DNA of 64,000 nt. Source: Microbacterium sp. CGR2. Lineage in GTDB: Bacteria; Actinomycetota; Actinomycetes; Actinomycetales; Microbacteriaceae. Below are positions 9,115 through 17,829 of the stretch, piece by piece. Position numbers and translations under genes: made by a program. The first letter of the stretch is position 1; every line of letters begins with the position of its first letter. The stretch is taken from assembly GCF_003626735.1 (NCBI RefSeq), contig NZ_RBHX01000001.1, positions 1,364,001-1,428,000 on the forward strand, read 5' to 3'. The notes beneath the pieces are model-generated. The model was not told where the DNA came from. It did no database searches and saw only the letters and a list, made by a program, of their open reading frames with translations.

Positions 9115-10045
9115 CTCCGTCTCCTTTCGTGGCTGTGCTCTGATCGCCGTACAGCCGCAGGACGGACTCCTCGAGATCGGGTTCCTCGACGGCGAGGTCC
9201 ACGATGCGGTGACGGGCGATCGCTTTCACGAAGGGGTCGATGTCGCCCTCGACCGTCGCGGAGAGCCGGACCGCCTCGCCGGACGCTACGACCTCGATGT
9301 CGGCCAGGTGGGGAAGCTCCGCGAGCTCGCGGCGCAGCGTCTCCTCGTCGACGCCGGTGAGTCCGGCGCGCACCCGGCGGATGGCGCCGAGACGCAACGA
9401 GGCCACATCGCCCTCGGCCACGATGCGCCCGGCGCTCAGCACCGCCACGGCATCCGCCGTCTGCTGGATCTCGCTGAGCACATGTGAGCTCAGCAGTACC
9501 GTCTGCCCACGTTCGCGCGCCTCGCGGACGAGTTGCAGGAACTCCCGCTGCACCAGGGGATCGAGCCCGCTCGTGGGCTCGTCGAGCACGAGAAGCTCCG
9601 GCTCATGCATGAACGCCTGGACGATCCCGAGCTTCTGCTTGTTGCCCTTGGACAGCGTCCGCACCTGTCGGCTGAGGTCGAGGCCGAGTCTGGACGCGAG
9701 CCGATCGATCATGCCCGCAGGGACCGGGCCCGACACTTCGGCGTAGAAGTCCAACATCCGCCGGCCGGTCATGCGCCCGTCCAGCCGGAGCTCGCCGGGA
9801 ATGAACCCGACGCGGCGACGCAGATCCGGGCCGGCGATGCGCGGATCCTCCCCGAGGACTCGGACGGATCCGGACGTCGGGCGGATCACGTCGACGATCA
9901 TCCGAAGGGTGGTGGTCTTTCCCGCGCCGTTCGGGCCGATCAGGCCGAACACGGATCCGGTGTCGACGGACATGTTCAGCGAGTCGACCGCGGTGCGGTG
10001 GCCGTAATTCTTGTGCAACTGGGTCAATTCGATGGCAGGACTCAT
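9107..10045 (-). CDS. ABC exporter ATP-binding protein
   Basis: A 312-residue ABC-2-type ATPase. Walker A is GPNGAGKTTT, the signature region is TLSKGNKQKLGIVQAF, Walker B is LLVLDEPTSGLD and the H-loop is SSHVLSEI. A C-terminal extension of about 90 residues carries the DrrA-like accessory domain. I chose the ATG at 10045 (MSPAIELTQL) because AAAGGAG lies eight bases upstream; a TTG at 10066 is in frame but less likely. It powers the adjacent permease, with which it overlaps. Confidence 0.92.
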   Translation of the reverse strand: MSPAIELTQLHKNYGHRTAVDSLNMSVDTGSVFGLIGPNGAGKTTTLRMIVDVIRPTSGSVRVLGEDPRIAGPDLRRRVGFIPGELRLDGRMTGRRMLDFYAEVSGPVPAGMIDRLASRLGLDLSRQVRTLSKGNKQKLGIVQAFMHEPELLVLDEPTSGLDPLVQREFLQLVREARERGQTVLLSSHVLSEIQQTADAVAVLSAGRIVAEGDVASLRLGAIRRVRAGLTGVDEETLRRELAELPHLADIEVVASGEAVRLSATVEGDIDPFVKAIARHRIVDLAVEEPDLEESVLRLYGDQSTATKGDGDA

Positions 10046-10093
10046 GGCGCCTGCTCCTTTCGACAAGTGGTGATCAGGACGGAGGATCGCGCG

Positions 10094-10783
10094 TCACTGC
10101 GGCGGATCGGGGTCCTGGTTGGGGTCGTTCTCGCCCTTGTCGGAGCGCGGCCCGGTCTTTCGCGCGAGGGCTTCTCGGGCCGCGACGAGCAGACGGTCGT
10201 CGGTGTACAGACCGTGGGTGAACAGTTCCAGCACCGGGATGGTGGACCGTTCGAGCAGGTGCGTCGTCAAGCGCTCCTCGCCGAGGGAGCGTGCCAGATG
10301 CCTCTGCAGGAGGACGGGGCCGAGCCCGTACAGGGTCATGTACGCGGCGGTCACGTCGAGGTCGGACAGCGGGTGCATGACCCCCTCCTCGACCTGGCGC
10401 TCGAGCATGCTGCGCGTGCCGGCGAGGAACGCGTCGAAGAGGCGATCGGATGCCGCGGACGTGTCGACCAGCATCCGAGTGAGGTAGTCCAGCAGCACGA
10501 TGTGCTCTTCGGGGGCGTCGAGCGCCGCCCGCATCATGTCTGCGGCAGCGCTCCCCGTGATCGCATCGTTCTCGTCGAGGAACGAGGCGACCACGAACTC
10601 GTCGCACGCTTCTCGCAGCCCCTCCTTGCCGCCGAAGTGATGGACGATGAGCGCCGCGCTGACGTCGGCCTCGGCGGCGATCTGGCGCAGCGTCGTGGCG
10701 GCGAAACCGTCGCGTGAGAAGCACGCGATCGCCGCATCGCGGATCCGCGCGCGGGCCGAGAGATCATCCGGGGCTGAACGCAT
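10094..10783 (-). CDS. TetR-family transcriptional repressor
   Basis: A 229-residue TetR protein. The N-terminal helix-turn-helix is clear (RIRDAAIACFSRDGFAATTLRQIAAEADVSAALIVHHFGGKEGL). The remaining helical part is a TetR_C ligand-binding domain of unknown specificity, and the tail is Pro/Asp-rich. It is the first gene of the efflux operon and probably represses it together with itself, through the dyad at its own promoter. The mRNA appears leaderless. Confidence 0.92.
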   Translation of the reverse strand: MRSAPDDLSARARIRDAAIACFSRDGFAATTLRQIAAEADVSAALIVHHFGGKEGLREACDEFVVASFLDENDAITGSAAADMMRAALDAPEEHIVLLDYLTRMLVDTSAASDRLFDAFLAGTRSMLERQVEEGVMHPLSDLDVTAAYMTLYGLGPVLLQRHLARSLGEERLTTHLLERSTIPVLELFTHGLYTDDRLLVAAREALARKTGPRSDKGENDPNQDPDPPQ

Positions 10784-10790
10784 GTTCAGA

Positions 10791-10820
10791 AGTCTAAACA
10801 GGTGTTCAGTGATAATGCAA
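10791..10820 (-). promoter_or_regulatory. tetR promoter with TetR-type operator
   Basis: Read on the minus strand: -35 TTGCAT (10820-10815), 18-base spacer, -10 TAGACT (10796-10791), and the ATG at 10783 after seven bases, so transcription should start at or next to the ATG. The dyad CTGAACACCTGTTTAG (10809-10794, one mismatch) fills most of the spacer and would block RNA polymerase. A second TGAACA half-site touches the start codon. Confidence 0.65.
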
Positions 10821-10846
10821 GGGCCCCTCGTGCGAGGGGCCCTTGC
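10817..10846 (-). terminator. hairpin terminator after the AGCS symporter gene
   Basis: GCAAGGGCCCCTC (10817-10829) and GAGGGGCCCTTGC (10834-10846) form a perfect 13-bp stem with a four-base loop, 23 bases past the symporter stop. The T-tract is weak. The last bases of the stem overlap the -35 of tetR, so termination and tetR initiation share sequence. Confidence 0.75.
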
Positions 10847-10868
10847 TTCATCGGTCGTGCGTCGCGGG

Positions 10869-12341
10869 TCAGGTGCGGTTCGAGCGGCGCCCGGCCACGA
10901 CCGGGATCGGGCCCGTCACGCTGAGCTCGTCCTCCCAGCACTGGATGCCGGTGACCTCAGGCAGGCGCGCCTTGGTGAAGACCGGGTCGAGACCGGCCTT
11001 GCGCTGCTCCGAGTAGTCCCGCAGCAGTTTGAAGGCGATGCCGGAGAGCAAGCCGATGGCTATCAGGTTGATGATCGCCATGACGCCCATGATGCCGTCG
11101 GCCGTGCTCCAGATGAGGTCCGCGGAGGCGATCGAACCGAGGAACACGACGGCCACGACAACGGTGCGGAAGATCGTGAGGACGATCGGCTTGGCGTTGA
11201 TGAACTCGATGTTGGACTGGCCGTAGTAGTAGTTGCCGATGATCGAACTGAAGGCGAGCAGGAAGATGATGACGCTCAGCAGGACGTTCGACCAGGAGCC
11301 GAGCGAGTTGACGAGCGCGTTCTGCGTGAGGACGATGCCGCGCTCGGCGTTCGCCAGATCAGGCGTGGCGACGAGCACGATGAACGCGGTGATCGAGCAG
11401 ATGAGGAACGTGTCGAAGTAGACGCCGAGCGTCTGCACGAGACCCTGCTTGACGGGGTGCGTGACGGCTGCGCTGGCGCCGGCGTTCGGAGCGGATCCGA
11501 GACCGGCCTCGTTCGAGAACATGCCGCGCTGAGCACCGACCATGATGATCGCGCCGATGGTGCCGCCGACGACCTCCTGCGTTCCCCAGGCCTGCGTGTA
11601 GATCGAGGCGAAGACCTCGGGCAGGCGCTCGATGTTCATCCCGACGATGACGAGGCCGAGAAGGAGGTAGAGCAGTGCCATCGCCGGCACGACGGACTGG
11701 GTGACGGTCGCGATGCGACGGAGCCCGCCGAAGATGACGAGACCGGTGAGGATCGCGAGGATGCCGCCGACGACCCAGGGGATCCAGGTGATCTCGCCGC
11801 CGAAGCTGCCCGAGATGGTGGCGGCGATGGTGTTCGCCTGCAGCGAGTTGAAGGACAGCGGGAAGCAGAGGATCAGGACGACCGCGAAGACGATGCCCAT
11901 CCAGCGCGCCTTCAGTCCGTGCTGCATGTAGTACGCAGGACCGCCGCGGAAACCCTCGCTGTCACGGACCTTGAACGCCTGGCCGAGGGTCGACTCGATG
12001 AAGCTGGATGCTCCGCCGATGAACGCCATCGTCCACATCCAGAAGATCGCGCCCGGGCCGCCGATTGCGATCGCGGTGCCGACACCGGCGATGTTGCCGA
12101 CGCCGACGCGGGATGCCGCGGAGATGGTGAACGCCTGGAAGGCCGAGACCGACTGCGGTTCGCCGTTCTCCTTGCGCGGGGTCTTGTCAGTCAGAGTGCG
12201 GAACATCTCCGGGATCATCCGGAACTGCACCACACCGGATCGGAAGGTGAAGTAGAGGCCGAGTACGAGGAGGAGGGGCAGCACTGCCCACGTCCACAAC
12301 TTGTCCCCGGCGAACACTACGAAGTCATTGAGCGCGTCCAT
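10869..12341 (-). CDS. alanine/glycine:cation symporter family protein (AGCS)
   Basis: A 490-residue sodium:alanine symporter family member with about eleven hydrophobic segments. The motifs SAASRVGVGNIAGVGTAIAIGGPGAIFWMW, GGPAYYMQHGL and RGMFSNEAGLGSAPNA are diagnostic. It imports alanine or glycine using Na+ at the cytoplasmic membrane, so it depends on the Na+ gradient that NhaA helps to set. It is a single-gene unit with its own leaderless promoter and a downstream hairpin terminator. Confidence 0.95.
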   Translation of the reverse strand: MDALNDFVVFAGDKLWTWAVLPLLLVLGLYFTFRSGVVQFRMIPEMFRTLTDKTPRKENGEPQSVSAFQAFTISAASRVGVGNIAGVGTAIAIGGPGAIFWMWTMAFIGGASSFIESTLGQAFKVRDSEGFRGGPAYYMQHGLKARWMGIVFAVVLILCFPLSFNSLQANTIAATISGSFGGEITWIPWVVGGILAILTGLVIFGGLRRIATVTQSVVPAMALLYLLLGLVIVGMNIERLPEVFASIYTQAWGTQEVVGGTIGAIIMVGAQRGMFSNEAGLGSAPNAGASAAVTHPVKQGLVQTLGVYFDTFLICSITAFIVLVATPDLANAERGIVLTQNALVNSLGSWSNVLLSVIIFLLAFSSIIGNYYYGQSNIEFINAKPIVLTIFRTVVVAVVFLGSIASADLIWSTADGIMGVMAIINLIAIGLLSGIAFKLLRDYSEQRKAGLDPVFTKARLPEVTGIQCWEDELSVTGPIPVVAGRRSNRT

Positions 12342-12347
12342 CGACCC

Positions 12348-12353
12348 AGTATG
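12348..12353 (-). promoter_or_regulatory. -10 box of the leaderless AGCS symporter gene
   Basis: CATACT on the minus strand ends six bases before the ATG at 12341, with no Shine-Dalgarno sequence between. Upstream, GGGTCAG (12359-12365) and CTGACCC (12397-12403) form an inverted repeat of unknown role. Confidence 0.5.
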
Positions 12354-12419
12354 GCGGCGGGTCAGTTCGCGCGCGAGTCGGCGTGCTGCCCTGTTGCTGA
12401 CCCAAGACAGCCCGAGGGG

Positions 12420-13073
12420 TCAACGCCCGGGTCCGACACGGCCCGTGTCGAAGGCCCACATGGCGGCCTCCACGCGGTTGCGGAGCCCCAGCTTGGTCAG
12501 GATCGCCCCGATATGGGTCTTGACCGTGCCGAGGGAGAGGAACAGGCGCTCCCCGATCTCGACGTTCGTCAGCCCCTGGGCGAGGAGGACGAGCACCTCT
12601 TCTTCACGACCCGTCAGCCGCTCCGCGGGCGCGGCGATGTCGGGACGCGGAGCGGCGAAAGCGCTGAGCAGGCGCGTCGTGATCTGCGGCGAGACGAGCG
12701 ACTCCCCCGACGCCGCGGCGCGGATGGCTTCGCCGATGAGCTGCGCGCCGGCATCCTTCAGCAGAAACCCCTTGGCCCCCGCGCGCAGGGCTCTGTGCAG
12801 GTACTCGTCGAGGTCGAACGTCGTGATGATGACCACCGCAAGGGGGTCCTCGACACCGGGCCCTGCGAGTCGCGCCGTGGCTTGGATGCCGTCGAGATGA
12901 GGCATGCGGATGTCGAGCAGGGCCACGTCAGGGCGCAGGGTCCGAGCCAGCGCGACCGCCTCGAGTCCGTCGGCCGCCACGCCCACGACTTCGATGTCCG
13001 AGAGGGCGTTCAGCAGCATGCGCAGGCCCGTGCGCACCGGCTCCTGGTCGTCGGCGACGAGGACACGGATCAT
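12420..13073 (-). CDS. NarL/LuxR-type response regulator
   Basis: A 217-residue response regulator. The receiver domain has the acidic pair (VADDQ), the phospho-acceptor Asp54 in LLDIRMPHLDG, and the late Lys in GFLLKDAG. The C-terminal LuxR helix-turn-helix is LTGREEEVLVLLAQGLTNVEIGERLFLSLGTVKTHI. The frame is open far upstream, but the ATG at 13073 begins the receiver domain and overlaps the kinase stop by four bases. Targets are unknown; the neighbouring symporter or DUF2306 gene are possible. Confidence 0.94.
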   Translation of the reverse strand: MIRVLVADDQEPVRTGLRMLLNALSDIEVVGVAADGLEAVALARTLRPDVALLDIRMPHLDGIQATARLAGPGVEDPLAVVIITTFDLDEYLHRALRAGAKGFLLKDAGAQLIGEAIRAAASGESLVSPQITTRLLSAFAAPRPDIAAPAERLTGREEEVLVLLAQGLTNVEIGERLFLSLGTVKTHIGAILTKLGLRNRVEAAMWAFDTGRVGPGR

Positions 13074-14203
13074 GGGGCCCTCCGAGGGATCCGCGCGTGG
13101 ACCAGCCAGCCGCCCTCCGGCTGCCGGCCCGCATCGACCGTGCCGCCCAAGAGCGCGACGCGCTCGGCGATGCCCACCAATCCATATCCCTCCGATGCGG
13201 CCGTCGCCGGTCCTCTCCCGTCGTCGCGCACCCTGAGGTCGAGGTCTTCTCCCTCGGCGCGCAGAGTGATCGACACCTCGGTGACAGCATCCGCGTGCCG
13301 ACGAGCATTCGTGACCGCTTCTTGAGCGACACGGTACAGCGTTGCCGCATGGAGCTCGGACGGAGCATCCATCTGCTCGATCTCCACCGTGACCCGAGGC
13401 GGCCCGACCGTCGCGAGTCGAGCGAGGTCCGACAGCCCGGTCGCCGGCGCGTACTCCGCCGCGGTGCGCAGCGTGCGGACGAGAGAACGCATCTCGTCGA
13501 GGACGGTCTTGGCCTCGGTCTCGATGACACGGAGCGAATCCGCGACCACCGACGGATCGTCGACGGCGAAGGCAGTGGCCTGGGCGCGGATGGCGATGGC
13601 TGACACGTGGTGACCGATCGTGTCGTGCAGGTCCCGTGCGAGTGCTTCGCGTTCCTGGGACCGTGCGACGGCGATCTCCTTCTGCCGGCGCTCGGCGCGC
13701 TCCCGCCGGAGTGCCCCGAGCAGGCAGGCGCAGCCGACGAACAGTACACCGGCGAGCGCGCCGATGACGCCGTCTCCGGCAGGTTCCGGCCCCAGAGCCG
13801 CGGAGGACAGGACTCCCGCGGCGAGAGCGACACCCCCGATGACGCGCGCGTTCCTCGCTCCCCAGCGGAACAGGGAGTACGGCGCCAGGATCAATGCGAA
13901 CATCGTGGCCATTCCGTCTCCGGGGACCCCGGCGGCGAACTGCGCGACGTCGAGAGCGGCGGTGAGAGCGGTGACGATCAGAACGACAGCGAGGGGGTGG
14001 CTTCGCCGCCAGAGAAGCCCGGACAGCATGACCACGGTGAGAACGACCGTCGCTGCCGGCCAAGACAGATCATCACGGAGCGAGCCCTCGACGATCGCCG
14101 CGACGATCAGGACGGCGACGACCACCGACTCCCGAAGGCGCGGCAGAGCTTGTCTCCCGGTCGTCGGACGAAGCCGCACGGTCGCAGTGCCCACACGGGG
14201 CAT
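13070..14203 (-). CDS. sensor histidine kinase (HisKA_3 / NarX-DesK type)
   Basis: A 377-residue membrane kinase. Hydrophobic segments fill about residues 20-150, with no large extracellular sensor domain, so sensing is probably within or near the membrane. The phospho-accepting histidine is His193 in LARDLHDTIGHHVSAI. The ATPase has the N-box VAQEAVTNARRHA and G-boxes (DDGRG, GYGLVGIAERVALLGG). It phosphorylates the co-transcribed response regulator, which it overlaps by ATGA. The ATG at 14203 is favoured (GGTGGG upstream); a GTG at 14212 is in frame. Confidence 0.93.
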   Translation of the reverse strand: MPRVGTATVRLRPTTGRQALPRLRESVVVAVLIVAAIVEGSLRDDLSWPAATVVLTVVMLSGLLWRRSHPLAVVLIVTALTAALDVAQFAAGVPGDGMATMFALILAPYSLFRWGARNARVIGGVALAAGVLSSAALGPEPAGDGVIGALAGVLFVGCACLLGALRRERAERRQKEIAVARSQEREALARDLHDTIGHHVSAIAIRAQATAFAVDDPSVVADSLRVIETEAKTVLDEMRSLVRTLRTAAEYAPATGLSDLARLATVGPPRVTVEIEQMDAPSELHAATLYRVAQEAVTNARRHADAVTEVSITLRAEGEDLDLRVRDDGRGPATAASEGYGLVGIAERVALLGGTVDAGRQPEGGWLVHARIPRRAP

Positions 14204-14204
14204 G

Positions 14205-14927
14205 CTACCCACCCACCGCGACGGGGCGCGGCCGCCGAACGCTCCGGACTACCCTCTGGCGGCGGATCACCACCTCCGCGACGACCATGTTCAGAACCCA
14301 GCCGGCATCCATCTGCACCAGCCGCCAGAACTCGTCGGGAGCTCCGAAGGCGATCAGAAAGGGCGCCGAGGTGAGCACCTGCGTGCCCGCGCCCAGTGCC
14401 AGTGCATACCCGCGGATCATCCATGCGCGATGGCTCGCGACATCGAGGCGCAGGATGGCGGTGAGCCCAAGGACGATGAACGCGACCATGAGAATCCCCA
14501 CGACATAACGGGAAAGCTGCAGAGCGACTCCGTCGACGGGCGGGACATCGTAGAACGCGGTCATCCACAACCCGGTGCCCGCCACGATCAGCCCCGAGGG
14601 CACCAGCAGGTAGCGTCCCGCGAAACGGTGCCACCCGATGTGCCGTCGACGAAGCCCGGGCAGGAACTGGAAAGCGCCGACGAAAGAGAAGACGAGCGCG
14701 CCGATGATGTGCAGCACGACCGGGAGCGGCATCCGGACGAACCGGGCGTTCTGCGCCGTCTCGGCGGCGCCGGATGCGAGTTCGCCGAGGCGCACGCCGC
14801 CGGCGAGTGAGGGGATGAGGGCGAGGGCGATCAGTCCGGCGGCGATGAGCCATTCCCCGCGGTGCGCGGGTCGTGTGGTGTGCATCCCCCCACGCTCGCG
14901 GTTCGGCGCCGTCGCCACATCGGCCAT
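14205..14927 (-). CDS. DUF2306-type membrane protein
   Basis: A 240-residue protein with about six hydrophobic helices and conserved histidines (VVLHIIGALVFSFVGAFQFLPGLRRRHIGWHRFAGRYL; DVASHRAWMIRGYALALG), the pattern of DUF2306. The function is unknown. An in-frame ATG at 14885 would remove 14 residues; no start has a convincing ribosome site. Its stop lies at the start of the kinase gene, so it may be the first gene of the two-component operon. A second, shorter DUF2306-like gene is at 29010-29573. Confidence 0.8.
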   Translation of the reverse strand: MADVATAPNRERGGMHTTRPAHRGEWLIAAGLIALALIPSLAGGVRLGELASGAAETAQNARFVRMPLPVVLHIIGALVFSFVGAFQFLPGLRRRHIGWHRFAGRYLLVPSGLIVAGTGLWMTAFYDVPPVDGVALQLSRYVVGILMVAFIVLGLTAILRLDVASHRAWMIRGYALALGAGTQVLTSAPFLIAFGAPDEFWRLVQMDAGWVLNMVVAEVVIRRQRVVRSVRRPRPVAVGG

Positions 14928-14946
14928 TCGGCCGGTTGCGTGGGGA

Positions 14947-15951
14947 TCAGACGCGAGCGGTCGTCCCGCGCACGTTCAATTCGTAGGGGAGAGCTGCGGG
15001 GATGCGCACGGCATCCGGCTCCGCGAGCTTGGCGAGGACCGCCTCGGCCGCCCGCTCGCCCTGCCCGAGGGGGAACTGATCGACCGTCGACAGGCGGAAG
15101 AACTCGCCCAGCTCATGACCGTCGATGCCGACGATCGAGAGATCCTCCGGCACCCGGAACCCCAGATCGCGGGCGGCGAGGAGAGCGCCGATCGCCATCT
15201 CGTCGGATGCCGCGAACACCGCGCTCGGGCGAGGACCGGGGCGACCGAGCAGCTGTTTCGCCGCCCGGTATCCGCCTTCCACGGTGAAGTCCGCGGGCTC
15301 CAGGAATGCCGGATTGAGGGGGATGCCGGCCTTCGCGAGTGCCCGCTCGAAACCCAGCCGCCGGTTGGTCGGGATGTGGAAGTCGATGTCGAACTCGGGG
15401 TTCGCGCCGATGTGTGCGATGTCGCGGTGTCCGAGTCCGAGCAGGTGTTCCGTGGCCAACTGCGCGACCGCGATGTCGTCGACCGTGAGCGTGTCGAGCT
15501 TCGGGTTCGGCCCGCCGATCGCGATGACCGGCAGGCCGAGGTCGAGCAGGTGCTGTGTCTCCGCCTCATCGAGCTCGATCGCCACCGCGATGACGGCGTC
15601 CACTCGCTGACGGCGCAGGAAGGTGTCGAAGACGTGTCGGCGCACGTCCTTGTCGGCGGTGATGTTGTAGAGGGTGATGTCGTAGCCCTCCCGCATCAGC
15701 GCGGCGGAGACGCCGGAGAGCACCGTGCTGAAGAACCAGCGGTCGAGGAACGGCACCACCACGCCGATGTTCCGCGTGCGGCCGGATGCGAGGCTGGACG
15801 CGCGTGACGAGACGACGTAGCCCAGCGACTGCGCCGCCGCCTGCACGCGTTCCCTGGCCGACTCGGACACGTGCCCGCGGCCGCTCAGGGCGCGCGAGAC
15901 GGTGGCGGTGGAGACGCCGGCGAGCCGGGCCACTTCGTCGATGCTCGCCAT
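14947..15951 (-). CDS. LacI-family transcriptional regulator of the alpha-glucosidase locus
   Basis: A 334-residue LacI/GalR repressor: N-terminal helix-turn-helix SIDEVARLAGVSTATVSRALSG, the hinge helix, then a periplasmic-binding-protein fold for a sugar effector (NIGVVVPFLDRWFFSTVLSG; VFAASDEMAIGALLAARDLG). It lies directly downstream of the GH13 gene in the same orientation. It is the natural candidate for binding the TGCAAnnnnTTGCA-type operator at the GH13 promoter. GGAG precedes the ATG by six bases. Confidence 0.9.
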   Translation of the reverse strand: MASIDEVARLAGVSTATVSRALSGRGHVSESARERVQAAAQSLGYVVSSRASSLASGRTRNIGVVVPFLDRWFFSTVLSGVSAALMREGYDITLYNITADKDVRRHVFDTFLRRQRVDAVIAVAIELDEAETQHLLDLGLPVIAIGGPNPKLDTLTVDDIAVAQLATEHLLGLGHRDIAHIGANPEFDIDFHIPTNRRLGFERALAKAGIPLNPAFLEPADFTVEGGYRAAKQLLGRPGPRPSAVFAASDEMAIGALLAARDLGFRVPEDLSIVGIDGHELGEFFRLSTVDQFPLGQGERAAEAVLAKLAEPDAVRIPAALPYELNVRGTTARV

Positions 15952-15971
15952 GAGTTCTCCGTTTTGCGTGC

Positions 15972-16028
15972 TCCGGTCGCGAGATGTCAGGCCCGCCGGG
16001 GCGTTTCCCGTGACATATCGCGACCGGA
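15972..16028. repeat. long inverted repeat between GH13 and lacI genes
   Basis: TCCGGTCGCGAGATGTCA (15972-15989) and TGACATATCGCGACCGGA (16011-16028) form an 18-bp stem with one mismatch around a 21-base GC-rich loop containing GGGGCGTTTCCC. It sits between two genes transcribed in the same direction, so it could reduce read-through from GH13 into the regulator or protect the GH13 mRNA 3' end. Confidence 0.65.
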
Positions 16029-16038
16029 ACAGGATGGG

Positions 16039-17700
16039 TCAGGCCGTGGTGTACCAGACGGTGGTGTCCACGGGGAGGGAGGTGCCCTCGATCGGCTGGC
16101 TCGACAGCACGATCCGGGCATCGGACGGCAGCTCGAGAGACGCCGTCCCGAGGTTGGCGACCACGTGCACGTCACCGCGACGGAAGGCCACGGCATCGGC
16201 TCCGGCCTCTTCCCAGACGAGTGAACCTGAACCGAAGCCGTGCTCGCGACGAGCGGCCAGCAGCTGCTTGTAGAGGGTGAGTGTCGAGGACGAGTCGGCC
16301 TCTTCGACGTCGCGCGCGTAGGCCGCCCACTCGGCGGGCTGCGGCAGCCACGAGCGCCCGGTGTCGTTGAACCCGAAGGCCGTGCCCTCTGCCGTCCAGG
16401 GCAGCGGCACTCGGCATCCGTCACGTCCGTAGCGCTTGCCCTCGGTGCGGAACCAGGTGGGATCCTGGCGGAACGCGTCGGGGATCTCCATCGCCTCCGG
16501 AAGTCCGAGCTCCTCCCCCTGGTACAGGTAGGCAGAGCCGGGCAGAGCCAGCATCAGGGTCGTCGCCGCGCGCGCACGGGCCAGGCCGATCGCGGTGTCG
16601 GGCTTGTCTGCCGTGTTCGGTCCGATGCCCTCGCCCTGCGGGTTGTCCGCCGTGAGGGCGAGACGGGAGGCGTGGCGGACGACGTCGTGATTCGACAGCA
16701 CCCAGGTGCTCGGGGCTCCGACGGCACCGAACTCGTCAAGGGACTCGCGGATGACGTCGCCGAGTTCTTTCGCGTCCCACGCGGTCATCAGGTACGGGAA
16801 GTTGAACGTCTGGTGCATCTCGTCAGGACGCACCCACAGAGCGGTCTGCTTGAGCGTCGGCATCCACGCCTCACCGCAGAGGGCGCGGTCGCCGTCGTAC
16901 TCCGCAAGCACCTCGTGCCAGTCGCGGTAGATGTCGTGCACGCCGTCCTGACCCCAATACGGCACGTTCGCCTCGCCGCCGCCCATCGAGTCGGCATCGC
17001 TCGGAGGCGTGTAGTCGGGGAGTCCGTCGGCCTTGATCATGCCGTGCGCCACGTCGACGCGGAACCCGTCGACGCCGCGGTCGAGCCAGAAGCGCAGGAT
17101 CGAGCGGAACTCTTCGCGAACCTCTTCGTTGTTCCAATCGAAGTCCGGCTGGGTGGGATCGAAGATGTGCAGGTACCACTGGCCGGGTGTGCCGTCGGCT
17201 TCGACGACGCGCTCCCACATTCCACCGCCGAACACGGACTCCCAGTTGTTGGGCGGGAGTTCGCCGTTCTCGCCCTTGCCGTCGCGGAAGATGTGACGCG
17301 CACGCTCGGGGCTGCCAGGAGCCGCCTTCAGCGCTTCCTGGAACCAGGCGTGCTGAGCGGACGAGTGGTTGGGGACGAGGTCGACGACGACGCGGATGTC
17401 GCGGGCATGCGCTTCCGCGAGCATCTCGTCGAAGTCGGCGAGCGTGCCGAACAGCGGGTCGACATCGCGGTAGTCGGCGACGTCGTAGCCGGCGTCGCGC
17501 TGCGGGCTCGTCATGAACGGGCTGAGCCAGATGGCGTCCACGCCGAGGTCGGCGAGCGAGTCGAGCCGCGCGGTGATCCCCGGCAGGTCGCCGATGCCGT
17601 CTCCTGACGCATCCGCGAAGGAGCGCGGGTAGATCTGGTAGATGACGGCGGTGCGCCACCACTCGGAACCGGGGGCTGCGATCTGCTCAAGCTGTGCCAT
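16039..17700 (-). CDS. GH13 alpha-glucosidase / oligo-1,6-glucosidase type
   Basis: A 553-residue cytoplasmic GH13 enzyme acting on short alpha-glucosides such as maltose, isomaltose, sucrose or trehalulose. Conserved regions are in order: VVDLVPNHSS, GFRVDVAHG (nucleophile Asp216), LCGEAW (acid/base Glu277) and LSNHDVVRH (Asp339). The C-terminal beta domain ends in TTVWYTT. There is no signal peptide. The start ATG follows a -10 box by six bases, so translation is probably leaderless. A LacI-type operator overlaps the promoter, and the adjacent LacI gene is its likely controller. Confidence 0.94.
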   Translation of the reverse strand: MAQLEQIAAPGSEWWRTAVIYQIYPRSFADASGDGIGDLPGITARLDSLADLGVDAIWLSPFMTSPQRDAGYDVADYRDVDPLFGTLADFDEMLAEAHARDIRVVVDLVPNHSSAQHAWFQEALKAAPGSPERARHIFRDGKGENGELPPNNWESVFGGGMWERVVEADGTPGQWYLHIFDPTQPDFDWNNEEVREEFRSILRFWLDRGVDGFRVDVAHGMIKADGLPDYTPPSDADSMGGGEANVPYWGQDGVHDIYRDWHEVLAEYDGDRALCGEAWMPTLKQTALWVRPDEMHQTFNFPYLMTAWDAKELGDVIRESLDEFGAVGAPSTWVLSNHDVVRHASRLALTADNPQGEGIGPNTADKPDTAIGLARARAATTLMLALPGSAYLYQGEELGLPEAMEIPDAFRQDPTWFRTEGKRYGRDGCRVPLPWTAEGTAFGFNDTGRSWLPQPAEWAAYARDVEEADSSSTLTLYKQLLAARREHGFGSGSLVWEEAGADAVAFRRGDVHVVANLGTASLELPSDARIVLSSQPIEGTSLPVDTTVWYTTA

Positions 17701-17706
17701 GGGACG

Positions 17707-17727
17707 AGACTAGTGCAAACGCTTGCA
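17707..17727 (-). promoter_or_regulatory. GH13 promoter with LacI-type operator
   Basis: TGCAAACGCTTGCA (17714-17727) is a near-perfect 14-bp LacI-family operator (central mismatch only). Immediately downstream on the minus strand is a -10 box TAGTCT (17712-17707), and the ATG of GH13 follows after six bases. Repressor bound here would cover the promoter spacer. A further half-site CGTTTGCA lies near 17787. Confidence 0.75.
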
Positions 17728-17829
17728 GTCCTGCCAGATCGCGGATCGAATCGGTTCGGAGGCGTGATCGGATCGCCTTCCGGGTGATCGTTTGCATCCC
17801 TCGGTGGCACTCCTCCTTGTCGGACGAAA

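Noticed and set aside
10647..13325. 892-codon frame antisense to the symporter and response regulator
   Set aside because: It covers confirmed genes on the opposite strand and has the composition of an antisense shadow.
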